This document shows positions 31,169-39,143 of a DNA stretch of 64,000 nt, in pieces. The position numbers were made by a program, and so were the translations under genes. Below the pieces are notes generated by a model. The model was not told the DNA's origin. It did no database searches and saw only the letters and a program-made list of their open reading frames with translations. Numbering within the stretch: position 1 is the first letter of the stretch; each line of letters begins with the position of its first letter. The DNA lies in NCBI RefSeq assembly GCF_000828575.1, contig NZ_AP011952.1:1207001-1271000 (forward strand). Direction: 5' to 3'. The DNA is from Methanothermobacter sp. CaT2 (lineage in GTDB: Archaea > Methanobacteriota > Methanobacteria > Methanobacteriales > Methanothermobacteraceae).

Positions 31169-32149
31169 ATGAAGATAGCAGTCATACCCGGTGATGGAAT
31201 CGGAGTGGAGGTGATGGAGGCAGCCCTCCACATCCTGAACACCCTTGACCTTGACCTTGAATTCATACATGCAGATGCCGGTGATGCCTGCCTTAAAAGG
31301 ACAGGGGCGGCACTGCCAGAGGAGACCCTTGAAGCCGTGGGTGAAGCCAGGGCAACCCTCTTCGGGGCGGCGGGTGAAAGCGCAGCTGACGTTATAGTCC
31401 GTCTGAGGCGTGAATTTGATCTTTTTGCGAATTTGAGACCGGTCAAGTCCCTGCCAGGTGTCCCCTGCCTCTACCCGGACCTTGACTTTGTTATTGTGCG
31501 GGAGAACACCGAGGACCTCTATGTCGGTGACGAGGAATACACCCCCGATGGCGCCGTTGCAAAAAGAATCATAACAAGAACCGCCTCCAGGAGAATCAGC
31601 CAATTCGCCTTCCAGTACGCCCAGAAAGAGGGCATGCAAAAGGTAACAGCAGTCCACAAGGCCAACGTGCTCAAAAAAACCGACGGAATCTTCAGAGACG
31701 AATTCTATAAAGTGGCATCAGAATACCCCCAGATGGAGGCCAATGACTACTACGTTGACGCCACAGCAATGTACCTCATAACCCAGCCCCAGGAATTCCA
31801 GACCATCGTCACAACCAACCTATTCGGAGACATACTATCAGACGAAGCCGCAGGACTCATCGGAGGACTCGGACTCGCACCATCAGCAAACATAGGAGAA
31901 AAAAACGCACTATTCGAACCAGTGCACGGATCAGCACCCCAAATCGCAGGAAAAAACATAGCCAACCCCACAGCCATGATACTAACAACCACACTAATGC
32001 TAAAACACCTCAACAAAAAACAAGAAGCCCAAAAAATAGAAAAAGCACTCCAAAAAACCCTTGCAGAGGGTCTTGTGACACCGGACCTCGGTGGGAAGCT
32101 TGGCACCATGGAGATGGCTGCCGAGATAGCCAGACACCTGGAGGATTGA
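31169..32149 (+). CDS. leuB: 3-Isopropylmalate dehydrogenase (LeuB type)
   Basis: About 326 residues, NAD(P)-dependent beta-decarboxylating dehydrogenase. IAVIPGDGIGVEV starts the protein; VRENTEDLYVG, then TAVHKANVLKKTDG and NLFGDILSDEAAGLIGGLG hold substrate and metal residues; GSAPQIAGKNIANPTA binds the nucleotide. FGAAGESAADVIVRLR resembles the M. jannaschii leucine enzyme (MJ0720) more than AksF, from memory. ATG 31169 follows GGGTGAAATCA. The DNA between about 31855 and 32060 has codon use unlike the rest of the gene (separate entry). Confidence 0.9.
   Translation: MKIAVIPGDGIGVEVMEAALHILNTLDLDLEFIHADAGDACLKRTGAALPEETLEAVGEARATLFGAAGESAADVIVRLRREFDLFANLRPVKSLPGVPCLYPDLDFVIVRENTEDLYVGDEEYTPDGAVAKRIITRTASRRISQFAFQYAQKEGMQKVTAVHKANVLKKTDGIFRDEFYKVASEYPQMEANDYYVDATAMYLITQPQEFQTIVTTNLFGDILSDEAAGLIGGLGLAPSANIGEKNALFEPVHGSAPQIAGKNIANPTAMILTTTLMLKHLNKKQEAQKIEKALQKTLAEGLVTPDLGGKLGTMEMAAEIARHLED
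31855..32060 (+). other. T-poor, A-ending-codon segment inside leuB
   Basis: Within leuB, roughly 200 bases use almost only A-ending or A-rich codons (AAA, CAA, ACA, CTA, ATA, GGA), with about 6-7 T per 60 bases. Then, at about 32060, typical local codons resume (CTTGCAGAGGGTCTTGTG). A milder form of the bias begins around 31560. The reading frame is intact and the protein motifs are normal. This looks like a recombined patch or locally selected codons; cause unknown. Confidence 0.6.
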
Positions 32150-32154
32150 TATTC

Positions 32155-33348
32155 ATGCGTACAGAGGACGTCAGGAGAGACATACCCCTCCTCAGGGATC
32201 ATGTCTACCTCGACGCTGCCAGCACAACCCCCACTCCACTCCCGGTTGTCAGGGCCATGACAGAATACTTTAAGGAATACAATGCCAACACCGGGAGGGG
32301 GGCCTACTCCCTGGTGCTAAGGGCCACCAGGAAACTCCAGGAGGCCAGGGAGAAGGTGGCTGGGTTCATAAACGCCTCCAGTGATGAGATAGTATTCACC
32401 AAGAACACCTCTGAGGCCATCAACATCGTGGCGGGGGGACTCAGGTTCAGGAAGGGGGACTCAGTTGTTGTGCCAAACATCGAACACCACTCCAACTTCC
32501 TCCCCTGGCTGAGGCTCCGTGAGAGGGGAGTTGATGTGAGGGTGGTGAAGGCAGATGAAGGGGGAGTGGTGGACCCCGGCAGAATAGAGGACGCCGTTGA
32601 TGAGACCACAAGGCTCGTCACCGTGACCCACATCTCCAATGCCCTCGGTACGGTGCAGGACGTGAAGGAGATAGGGAGGATAGCCCATGACGTGGGGGCC
32701 CTCTACCTGGTTGATGCCGCCCAGTCGATAGGCCACATGGAGGTTGATGTGAGGGCCATTGGGGCTGACTTCGCAGCATTCCCTGGACACAAGGGGACCC
32801 TGGGACCTGTTGGCACGGGATTCCTCTACTGCAGCACTGATGTCCAGGGAGAACTTGAACCCCTGATGCTGGGGGGAGGTACGGTGCTTGATGTCTCAGA
32901 GGACGGATATGTGCTCGAGGACTTCCCGGCGAAGTTTGAGGCCGGCACCCTCAACATTGCAGGATTCATAGGCCTCGGTGCCTCAATAGACTACATGAAC
33001 AGGATAGGAATCAGGAGGATCCAGAAACATGGCATGAAGATGACAGAGGAACTCCACGCTACCGTTTCATCCATCGATGGTATTGAATGCTATGGTGACC
33101 CCCAAAATATTTATGGTATCCTCTCCTTCAACATAAATAACATGGACCCCCACGACGTTGCAAAGATTCTTGACGAAACCGCCGGGATCTGTGTTAGAAG
33201 TGGTCACCACTGCGCTATACCTGCAATGAAGCACCTGGCGCTCCATGAAACCGGCGGCACCGTCAGGGCATCCATACACTACTACAACACATCAGAGGAA
33301 ATCCAGCTCCTCGGAGAGACCCTCGAGGAAATAGCAGGGATGGGGTGA
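32155..33348 (+). CDS. Cysteine desulfurase-like class V aminotransferase (SufS type)
   Basis: About 397 residues, PLP fold type I. The PLP lysine is in FAAFPGHKGTLGPVG, and the region DAAQSIGHMEVDV binds cofactor. A cysteine in RSGHHCAIPAMKH is at the position of the catalytic Cys of SufS-type desulfurases, which pass sulfur from cysteine to Fe-S and thio-cofactor synthesis. Other members act on selenocysteine or isopenicillin N, so substrate is not proven. ATG 32155 follows GGAGGATTGATATTC. It starts 6 bases after leuB. Confidence 0.8.
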   Translation: MRTEDVRRDIPLLRDHVYLDAASTTPTPLPVVRAMTEYFKEYNANTGRGAYSLVLRATRKLQEAREKVAGFINASSDEIVFTKNTSEAINIVAGGLRFRKGDSVVVPNIEHHSNFLPWLRLRERGVDVRVVKADEGGVVDPGRIEDAVDETTRLVTVTHISNALGTVQDVKEIGRIAHDVGALYLVDAAQSIGHMEVDVRAIGADFAAFPGHKGTLGPVGTGFLYCSTDVQGELEPLMLGGGTVLDVSEDGYVLEDFPAKFEAGTLNIAGFIGLGASIDYMNRIGIRRIQKHGMKMTEELHATVSSIDGIECYGDPQNIYGILSFNINNMDPHDVAKILDETAGICVRSGHHCAIPAMKHLALHETGGTVRASIHYYNTSEEIQLLGETLEEIAGMG

Positions 33349-33352
33349 TTTA

Positions 33353-33433
33353 ATGAATAAGGCACAGGCAATAGCATTACTGATAGTGATAATAATGGTC
33401 CTGAGTACCATTGCAGGTGCACTTGTACTCTAA
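33353..33433 (+). CDS. 26-residue single-span membrane peptide
   Basis: An ORF too short for usual gene calling. ATG 33353 is preceded by GGGGTGATTTA, a perfect local ribosome binding site, and follows the aminotransferase stop by 4 bases. The translation begins MNKAQAIALL and continues as one hydrophobic helix to GALVL, then TAA. The next gene (ribH) has its own GGAGG just after. Basic/polar N-terminus then about 20 hydrophobic residues: a membrane micro-protein or a bare signal-anchor. The tight spacing and strong signal argue it is translated; function unknown. Confidence 0.6.
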   Translation: MNKAQAIALLIVIIMVLSTIAGALVL

Positions 33434-33446
33434 ATGGAGGTATTGA

Positions 33447-33866
33447 ATGAAAAAAGTCAGGATAGGGGCTGTTGTAGCTGAGTTTAACTATGACATAACC
33501 CATATGATGCTGGAACTTGCAAAGGAACATGCCAGATTCCTTGATGCAGAGATAACCAGGGTGATTGCTGTACCCGGCGTGTTTGACATGCCACTTGCAG
33601 TGAAGAAACTCCTTCTGGAAGATGAGATAGACGCCGTGATAACCCTAGGGGCGGTCATCGAGGGAGCCACCGACCATGACCAGATAGTCGTGCAGCACGC
33701 CTCACGTAAAATAGCCGACCTGGCCCTTGATTATGACAAGCCCGTGGCCCTCGGAATATCAGGACCCGGAATGACGAGGCTCGAGGCCCACCAGCGCGTT
33801 GACTACGCCAAGAGGGCTGTTGAGGCAGCTGTTAAAATGTACAGAAGACTTAAAGAGGATATTTAG
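33447..33866 (+). CDS. ribH: 6,7-Dimethyl-8-ribityllumazine synthase
   Basis: 139 residues, full length. Archaeal lumazine synthase: VAEFNYDITHMMLE at the N-terminus, VPGVFDMPLAVKKLL, TLGAVIEGATDHDQIV, and the C-terminal helix DYAKRAVEAAVKMYRRL. It condenses the pyrimidine amine with dihydroxybutanone phosphate in riboflavin synthesis, which feeds FMN, FAD and coenzyme F420. ATG 33447 follows GGAGGTATTGA. Followed after 16 bases by marker protein 11. Confidence 0.93.
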   Translation: MKKVRIGAVVAEFNYDITHMMLELAKEHARFLDAEITRVIAVPGVFDMPLAVKKLLLEDEIDAVITLGAVIEGATDHDQIVVQHASRKIADLALDYDKPVALGISGPGMTRLEAHQRVDYAKRAVEAAVKMYRRLKEDI

Positions 33867-33882
33867 TTTCCGGGGAGCTTCC

Positions 33883-34815
33883 ATGGAAATACTCAGGCCA
33901 TCTGACCTGAAGGAGAGGTTCCAGGACCCCTGGATCTCACCATACCGGAAGGTCCTCACAATGGTGGACAGGGACATGGTTGAGATCCTGGAGTACCACC
34001 CCTGCGTTTCAGGGTCAGAGTGGATGATATACCAGTACCAGAGATCCAGCAGACTCATAGAGAGGGCCCGGAGAGACGGTAACAGGCACAGCTACCTTGC
34101 ACGTACAGGTAAAGCTCCTATAGAACTCCAGGCCAGCCTTAACGCCGCTGGAATAGAGGAGGTGGCGGTTGAGGGTGATGAGGTCCGTGTTGTGCATGCA
34201 GGCCTTGCAGGTGCAGGTGTCGGCGCCGCCATGTGCCGGGGCATGGCTGAGGGTGTTAAGAGGATAGAACTCTACGAGGTCGGTGGTGGTTCAAAGCCGG
34301 GCCGGGCCGCTGTTATAACCCCCCGCCTTGAGAAGGTTGTTATCGGGATAGATGACACAGACACGCCAGAGAGCGGGGCCACCTGGACCCTTGCAAACAA
34401 TATAGGACTGGAGGCCAGAAAACAGGGTTTTGAGTACATCGACCATGTCACGGTACAGCTCTACCCCCACAACCCACACAAGACACAGAACTGTGTGTCG
34501 GTTGCCCTTGCATTTGCAGTCAGACCCGGTGAAGCAGATAAACTGGTTGCCCTGGTAAGGGACCTCCTCAGGGATAACACCCTCTCAGATAAGACAGCCA
34601 TGGCAGTCCTGAGGGGTATAGTGGTGCCTGAAAAACTGAGGGAGTACTCTGCAAAATCCAAGAGGACCCTCATGGAAGTGGAGGAAGCCGAAGGGGTTGC
34701 CAGGGAACTTGGCGTGGAGCTAATCGAGGTTACCGGTTCTCAGGGCAAGATAGGGGCCCTTGCAGCCCTTGGACTCTACGATGATCCGGAGGAGGCCGCC
34801 AGGGTCTACTACTAG
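33883..34815 (+). CDS. Methanogenesis marker protein 11 (DUF1743/TiaS-related)
   Basis: About 310 residues. The C-terminal half has VIGIDDTDTPESGATWTLANNI, the signature shared with TiaS (tRNA-Ile2 agmatinyl-cytidine synthase) DUF1743 domains, and HVTVQLYPHNPHKTQNCVS. The N-terminal part is specific to the methanogen marker-11 family, which is found only in methanogens; its biochemical role is not established. ATG 33883 (MEILRPSD) has GGGGAG upstream; the longer frame from 33799 runs inside ribH and lacks a signal. Confidence 0.85.
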   Translation: MEILRPSDLKERFQDPWISPYRKVLTMVDRDMVEILEYHPCVSGSEWMIYQYQRSSRLIERARRDGNRHSYLARTGKAPIELQASLNAAGIEEVAVEGDEVRVVHAGLAGAGVGAAMCRGMAEGVKRIELYEVGGGSKPGRAAVITPRLEKVVIGIDDTDTPESGATWTLANNIGLEARKQGFEYIDHVTVQLYPHNPHKTQNCVSVALAFAVRPGEADKLVALVRDLLRDNTLSDKTAMAVLRGIVVPEKLREYSAKSKRTLMEVEEAEGVARELGVELIEVTGSQGKIGALAALGLYDDPEEAARVYY

Positions 34816-34889
34816 TACGGAATAAATCCATGCTACTTATGGGGCTCTTCAGAGGCATCCAGGTGGGCTAGGGAACTCAGACCACCTGA

Positions 34890-36584
34890 TCAGAGCCATA
34901 CATTCAGGAACCTGCCCTCAGAGGATTTAGCAAAGCGCATATCATCCATGGCCCCGCTCCGGACCTCAATTTTTATTACATGAGCTCCCCAGTAAATCCT
35001 GTGATCGGTGTCCTTGCCCCTGAATATTATCCTGCCCGCGGCAACACCATCCACGTAAACTGTGTAGGTCCCATTCTCCATTGCCCCTGTGGTGCGGGCA
35101 ACCATCCTGTCATCCAGATAGACCCGGACCTCTGCCCCCGGTGAATCATCATCCTGGATTATGATGCCATTGTAGACCGTCAGATTTGAGTCTGAGATGT
35201 TTCTCAGTGCATAGACATTGCTGAACACCTTGCGGAGGTTCCCGTCCTGGATAACATCACCCACATTGAGCCCCAGGGCGTTCCTTGCCCCGGATGGTAC
35301 CCTCATTATGTTGGTTTCGCCTTCCCGTGTCCTGTTAAGTGTATAGGCCTCTCCGGCCAGGAATATGCGGTCGCCGTAATTGAGGTCAAGGGTGTTTATG
35401 GCCTCCTCAGGAATTCTTATTGAATTATTTTCATTTTCAAGGGCACTGTCAACTCTGTAGGGTCCCCTGACATCGAATGTCCTGTTTTCATTGCTCTTCT
35501 TCCATATTATAAGGTTTCCAGATGTTGGCTCAATGGATATTTTCCCGTCGTCCACCTCCACGGCTCCAAGGAGGGTTGATATCATTGCAATGAGTATGAG
35601 GGCAGATATGAGTATGGGGAAGTGCATGTAGATGAAGGACCTCACTGTCTGAAGCTTACCTGCTGAACGCCTGAAAACATAGATGGATCTCCTGATGAGC
35701 CTTAAAAAATAGTAGACCGCCATTATAAATCCTGTGAGGGATATTATGACACCCAGGACTGCTGGTATGGCCCTTATGAAAAATATGCTGAAGACCCCAA
35801 GGGTTGTGAGTGATAGACCAAGGATGCACATCCTTATTGATTTCCCCATGGAATCCATCATGGTTATTCTGCCGTACTCCAGGGCCCTGTCAACTATTGT
35901 CCTAACAACCTCGTTGGCGACGACATTGAGATCCTTCAGGCTCGCCATGTCATGGTGTATGCTCCCGATATCCACCTCCCTCACGGTGAGGCCCAGGACA
36001 TCGGCGTCCAGTACTATGCCAACATCAACCCCGTAGTCCTCCTCAAATTTCATCTTCTCAAGGGCCGATCTTTTAGCTGCGAACTGTCCGCTCAGGGGCT
36101 GTTCAAATTTTATCTCAGGGAAGAAGAACTTAAGAAGGGGTTTGGCTGTTAACTCAGTAACCCTCCCGGCCTTTCTTCTGAATCTGGTCTTTGTGAGGTC
36201 GGCCCTCCCCGTTATTATGGGTTTTATCATCCTTTCAATCTTCTCTGTTGTCATGTTCTCAAGGTCAGCGTCGACAAAGACCACTATGTCGCCCCGGGAA
36301 TGCTTGAAACCTGTTTTTAGGGCTGCCCCCTTTCCGCGGTTGCTTGTATGCCTTATAACAGTGGCGCCTGCATCCTCTGCAGCACCAGCAGTATTATCTG
36401 TGGATCCATCATCCACAACGATAACCTCGTCCACCATATCTGATTTTCTGGCTGCTTCAATTACACTTCCAACTGTTTTTTCCTCGTTTAATGCAGGTAT
36501 AACCACCGATACAGTGTGGCTTTTATCCTTCACTGCTCTGAAAGCGCATAGAAAGAACACAACCATGAGAATGAGCCATGACAT
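34890..36584 (-). CDS. Membrane GT2 glycosyltransferase fused to an outside domain with AbrB-like hairpins
   Basis: 564 residues. An N-terminal membrane helix is followed by a GT2 domain: VVIPALNEEKTVG, VVDDGSTDNT and the DxD in VVFVDADLEN (about residue 105), as in dolichyl-phosphate sugar synthases. Three or four membrane helices follow (about 250-345). The ~210-residue C-terminal tail is predicted outside. It holds two repeats that read like swapped-hairpin AbrB/MazE motifs: IRIPEEAINTLDLNYGDRI (about 385) and MRVPSGARNALGLNVGDVI (about 425). N-x-S/T sequons are frequent. Likely loads a lipid sugar for surface glycans; the tail's job is unknown. ATG 36584 follows AAGGTG. Confidence 0.8.
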   Translation of the reverse strand: MSWLILMVVFFLCAFRAVKDKSHTVSVVIPALNEEKTVGSVIEAARKSDMVDEVIVVDDGSTDNTAGAAEDAGATVIRHTSNRGKGAALKTGFKHSRGDIVVFVDADLENMTTEKIERMIKPIITGRADLTKTRFRRKAGRVTELTAKPLLKFFFPEIKFEQPLSGQFAAKRSALEKMKFEEDYGVDVGIVLDADVLGLTVREVDIGSIHHDMASLKDLNVVANEVVRTIVDRALEYGRITMMDSMGKSIRMCILGLSLTTLGVFSIFFIRAIPAVLGVIISLTGFIMAVYYFLRLIRRSIYVFRRSAGKLQTVRSFIYMHFPILISALILIAMISTLLGAVEVDDGKISIEPTSGNLIIWKKSNENRTFDVRGPYRVDSALENENNSIRIPEEAINTLDLNYGDRIFLAGEAYTLNRTREGETNIMRVPSGARNALGLNVGDVIQDGNLRKVFSNVYALRNISDSNLTVYNGIIIQDDDSPGAEVRVYLDDRMVARTTGAMENGTYTVYVDGVAAGRIIFRGKDTDHRIYWGAHVIKIEVRSGAMDDMRFAKSSEGRFLNVWL

Positions 36585-36668
36585 CAGTACACCTTCTGAT
36601 ACTCTGTAACTCTCTATTGGTAGAATCCCCTTATATACTGTTATGAAGACCTGTAAATGGTCCCTGCG

Positions 36669-36717
36669 GGAGGTGCCATCTATTAAATATGACCTCCGAT
36701 AGATTCTCTATATATAA
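36669..36717 (+). promoter_or_regulatory. purE promoter: inverted repeat and TATA box
   Basis: GGAGGT at 36669-36674 pairs with ACCTCC at 36692-36697 (17 bases between), just upstream of a strong TATA element CTATATATAA at 36708-36717. The region separates the divergent glycosyltransferase and purE genes. TATA to ATG 36738 is about 25 bp, so the transcript may be leaderless even though an AGGTGA precedes the ATG. Operator role of the repeat is conjecture. Confidence 0.4.
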
Positions 36718-36737
36718 AGTTAAAGGTGAATCTCCAG

Positions 36738-37742
36738 ATGAAGCCCAGAGTGATGATACTCCTTGGAAGTGCATCTGATTTCAGGATAGCCGAAAAGGCA
36801 ATGGAAATCTTTGAGGAACTCAGGATACCCTATGACCTGAGGGTTGCCTCAGCCCACAGGACACATGAAAAGGTAAAGGCAATAGTCTCAGAGGCCGTGA
36901 AGGCGGGTGTTGAGGTATTCATAGGAATAGCAGGGTTATCAGCCCATCTTCCAGGCATGATATCTGCAAACACCCACAGACCCGTCATAGGGGTCCCTGT
37001 TGACGTTAAACTTGGAGGGCTCGACGCCCTCTTTGCATGTTCACAGATGCCCTTCCCTGCCCCCGTCGCCACTGTGGGGGTAGACAGGGGAGAAAACGCC
37101 GCAATACTCGCTGCCCAGATAATAGGGATAGGAGATCCCGGGGTAAGGGAAAGGGTTGCAGATCTAAGGAGAGGTTTCTATGAACGCGTGCGGAGAGATG
37201 AATGTCAGGTGCTCAACAGCATAGAGGGGTCCTACTATGCACCCCTGGAGGTTGAAATGCCTCCCATGGGTGATAAGGTCCCGTCAGATTCCCAGGATGA
37301 CCCCATGGTATCTGTGATACCTGGCAGCTACTCTGACATGAAGATAGCCAAGAAGACCACCATGTTCCTCGAAAGGATGGGTATAAGCTATGATCTGAAC
37401 GTCATATCACCCATAAGGTACCCTGAAAGATTTGAGAGGTACCTTGAGAAGATGGAGAACGTGAAGCTCTTCATAGCCATAAGCGGCCTCTCTGCACATG
37501 TTACGGGTGCTGTTGTTGCCCTCAGCGACAGGCCGGTGATAGGGGTTCCCTGCCCCCTCAAGATGAACGGCTGGGACTCACTCCTCTCAATGATCAACAT
37601 GCCGCCGGGTGTACCTGTTGGAACGGTGGGGGTAGGTAACGGTGGTAACGCCGCAATACTGGCTGCTGAAATGCTTGGAATATACGATGAAAAGATAGAA
37701 TCGAGGATAAAGAGGATAAAGAGCCGTTCCGTTAAGTTCTAA
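36738..37742 (+). CDS. purE: Double-domain PurE-like carboxyaminoimidazole ribonucleotide mutase
   Basis: About 334 residues: two PurE domains in one chain (about 1-155 and 190-330). Domain 1 keeps SASDFRIAEK and SAHRTHEK with the catalytic-type His. Domain 2 has GSYSDMKIAKK and SPIRYPERF, where that His is replaced. Yet domain 2 keeps NMPPGVPVGTVGV while domain 1 has the odd QMPFPAPVATV. So one domain is probably catalytic and the other structural, or each supplies different residues to shared sites. PurE makes CAIR in purine synthesis; normal PurE is about 160 residues. Confidence 0.85.
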   Translation: MKPRVMILLGSASDFRIAEKAMEIFEELRIPYDLRVASAHRTHEKVKAIVSEAVKAGVEVFIGIAGLSAHLPGMISANTHRPVIGVPVDVKLGGLDALFACSQMPFPAPVATVGVDRGENAAILAAQIIGIGDPGVRERVADLRRGFYERVRRDECQVLNSIEGSYYAPLEVEMPPMGDKVPSDSQDDPMVSVIPGSYSDMKIAKKTTMFLERMGISYDLNVISPIRYPERFERYLEKMENVKLFIAISGLSAHVTGAVVALSDRPVIGVPCPLKMNGWDSLLSMINMPPGVPVGTVGVGNGGNAAILAAEMLGIYDEKIESRIKRIKSRSVKF

Positions 37743-37788
37743 ATATGAAAAATGGAGATCAGGATAAAGAGCCGTTCCATAACTTCTG
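37713..37788. repeat. 18-bp direct repeat across the purE stop codon
   Basis: AGGATAAAGAGCCGTTCC occurs at 37713-37730 (the end of purE) and again at 37761-37778 in the gap to the next gene, with partial similarity continuing (TAA.TTCT). The spacing is 48 bases. It looks like a small local duplication that copied the gene end; no hairpin is formed. Confidence 0.7.
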
Positions 37789-37799
37789 ATGGTGATTGA

Positions 37800-39071
37800 A
37801 TGAGAAACTTTCTTGATAAAATCGGCGAGGAGGCCCTGGTGGTTGAGGATGAGGTATCAACCAGTTTCGAGGCTGCCAGCATACTCAGAGAGCATCCAAG
37901 GGACCTTGTTATACTCAAAAACCTGAAGGAATCCGATATACCCGTCATATCAGGGCTCTGCAATACCCGGGAGAAGATAGCCCTCTCCCTGAACTGCAGG
38001 GTCCATGAGATAACCCACAGGATCGTTGAGGCCATGGAAAACCCCACCCCAATCAGTAGCGTGGGGGGACTGGATGGTTACAGATCAGGGAGGGCTGACC
38101 TCTCAGAGCTCCCCATCCTCAGGCACTACAGGAGGGATGGTGGACCCTACATAACTGCAGGGGTCATATTTGCCAGGGACCCTGATACAGGGGTGAGGAA
38201 CGCCTCAATTCACAGGATGATGGTCATCGGTGATGACAGGCTGGCTGTCCGCATAGTACCCAGGCACCTCTACACCTACCTCCAGAAGGCTGAGGAGAGG
38301 GGTGAGGACCTTGAAATAGCCATAGCCATAGGTATGGACCCTGCAACGCTCCTTGCCACCACCACCTCCATACCCATCGATGCAGATGAGATGGAGGTGG
38401 CGAACACCTTCCATGAAGGTGAACTGGAACTTGTCAGATGTGAGGGAGTCGACATGGAGGTCCCCCCTGCAGAGATAATCCTTGAGGGACGTATACTCTG
38501 TGGTGTGAGGGAGAGGGAGGGCCCCTTTGTTGATCTGACAGACACCTATGATGTTGTAAGGGATGAACCTGTTATCTCCCTTGAAAGGATGCATATCAGG
38601 AAGGATGCAATGTACCACGCCATTCTGCCAGCCGGCTTTGAGCACCGTCTCCTTCAGGGTCTCCCCCAGGAGCCAAGGATATACAGGGCCGTTAAGAATA
38701 CAGTCCCCACTGTAAGGAACGTTGTTCTGACGGAGGGTGGGTGCTGCTGGCTCCACGCCGCTGTATCAATTAAAAAACAGACTGAAGGTGATGGTAAGAA
38801 CGTTATAATGGCTGCCCTTGCAGCACACCCCTCCCTGAAGCATGTCGTGGTTGTGGATGAGGATATAGACGTCCTTGACCCTGAGGAAATTGAATATGCC
38901 ATTGCAACCAGGGTTAAGGGTGATGATGACATCCTCATAGTTCCAGGGGCCAGGGGTTCATCCCTTGATCCTGCAGCACTGCCTGATGGCACCACCACCA
39001 AGGTTGGTGTCGATGCAACCGCGCCCCTTGCTTCAGCTGAAAAATTCCAGAGGGTCAGCAGGTCAGAGTAA
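37800..39071 (+). CDS. UbiD family decarboxylase
   Basis: 423 residues, full-length UbiD-type protein. Blocks such as [37 protein letters not shown] (in parts), [14 protein letters not shown] and the [18 protein letters not shown] stretch mark the family. UbiD enzymes use prenylated FMN to (de)carboxylate unsaturated acids. Methanogens do not make ubiquinone by the bacterial route, so the substrate is unknown; a role in an archaeal aromatic or isoprenoid pathway such as anhydromevalonate-phosphate decarboxylation is known for archaeal UbiD members. That would pair with the aconitase-X gene at 62388. ATG 37800 follows GGTGATTGA. Confidence 0.85.
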   Translation: MRNFLDKIGEEALVVEDEVSTSFEAASILREHPRDLVILKNLKESDIPVISGLCNTREKIALSLNCRVHEITHRIVEAMENPTPISSVGGLDGYRSGRADLSELPILRHYRRDGGPYITAGVIFARDPDTGVRNASIHRMMVIGDDRLAVRIVPRHLYTYLQKAEERGEDLEIAIAIGMDPATLLATTTSIPIDADEMEVANTFHEGELELVRCEGVDMEVPPAEIILEGRILCGVREREGPFVDLTDTYDVVRDEPVISLERMHIRKDAMYHAILPAGFEHRLLQGLPQEPRIYRAVKNTVPTVRNVVLTEGGCCWLHAAVSIKKQTEGDGKNVIMAALAAHPSLKHVVVVDEDIDVLDPEEIEYAIATRVKGDDDILIVPGARGSSLDPAALPDGTTTKVGVDATAPLASAEKFQRVSRSE

Positions 39072-39143
39072 CCGGGGCCTCAACCCCCTTTTCCTTAAGC
39101 TATAAATCCATGGTTAAACATCATCATTCGCTTGAATCTTAAT

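Noticed and set aside
29404-32149. Reading leuCDB as the coenzyme B (AksDEF) cluster
   Set aside because: Small-subunit loop YLVM and the LeuB-like third gene favour leucine; not fully excluded without the paralogues.
34816-34889. Possible small RNA between marker protein 11 and the glycosyltransferase
   Set aside because: A few box-like words (CTGATCAG) but no convincing C/D or H/ACA structure; the gap is only 74 bases.
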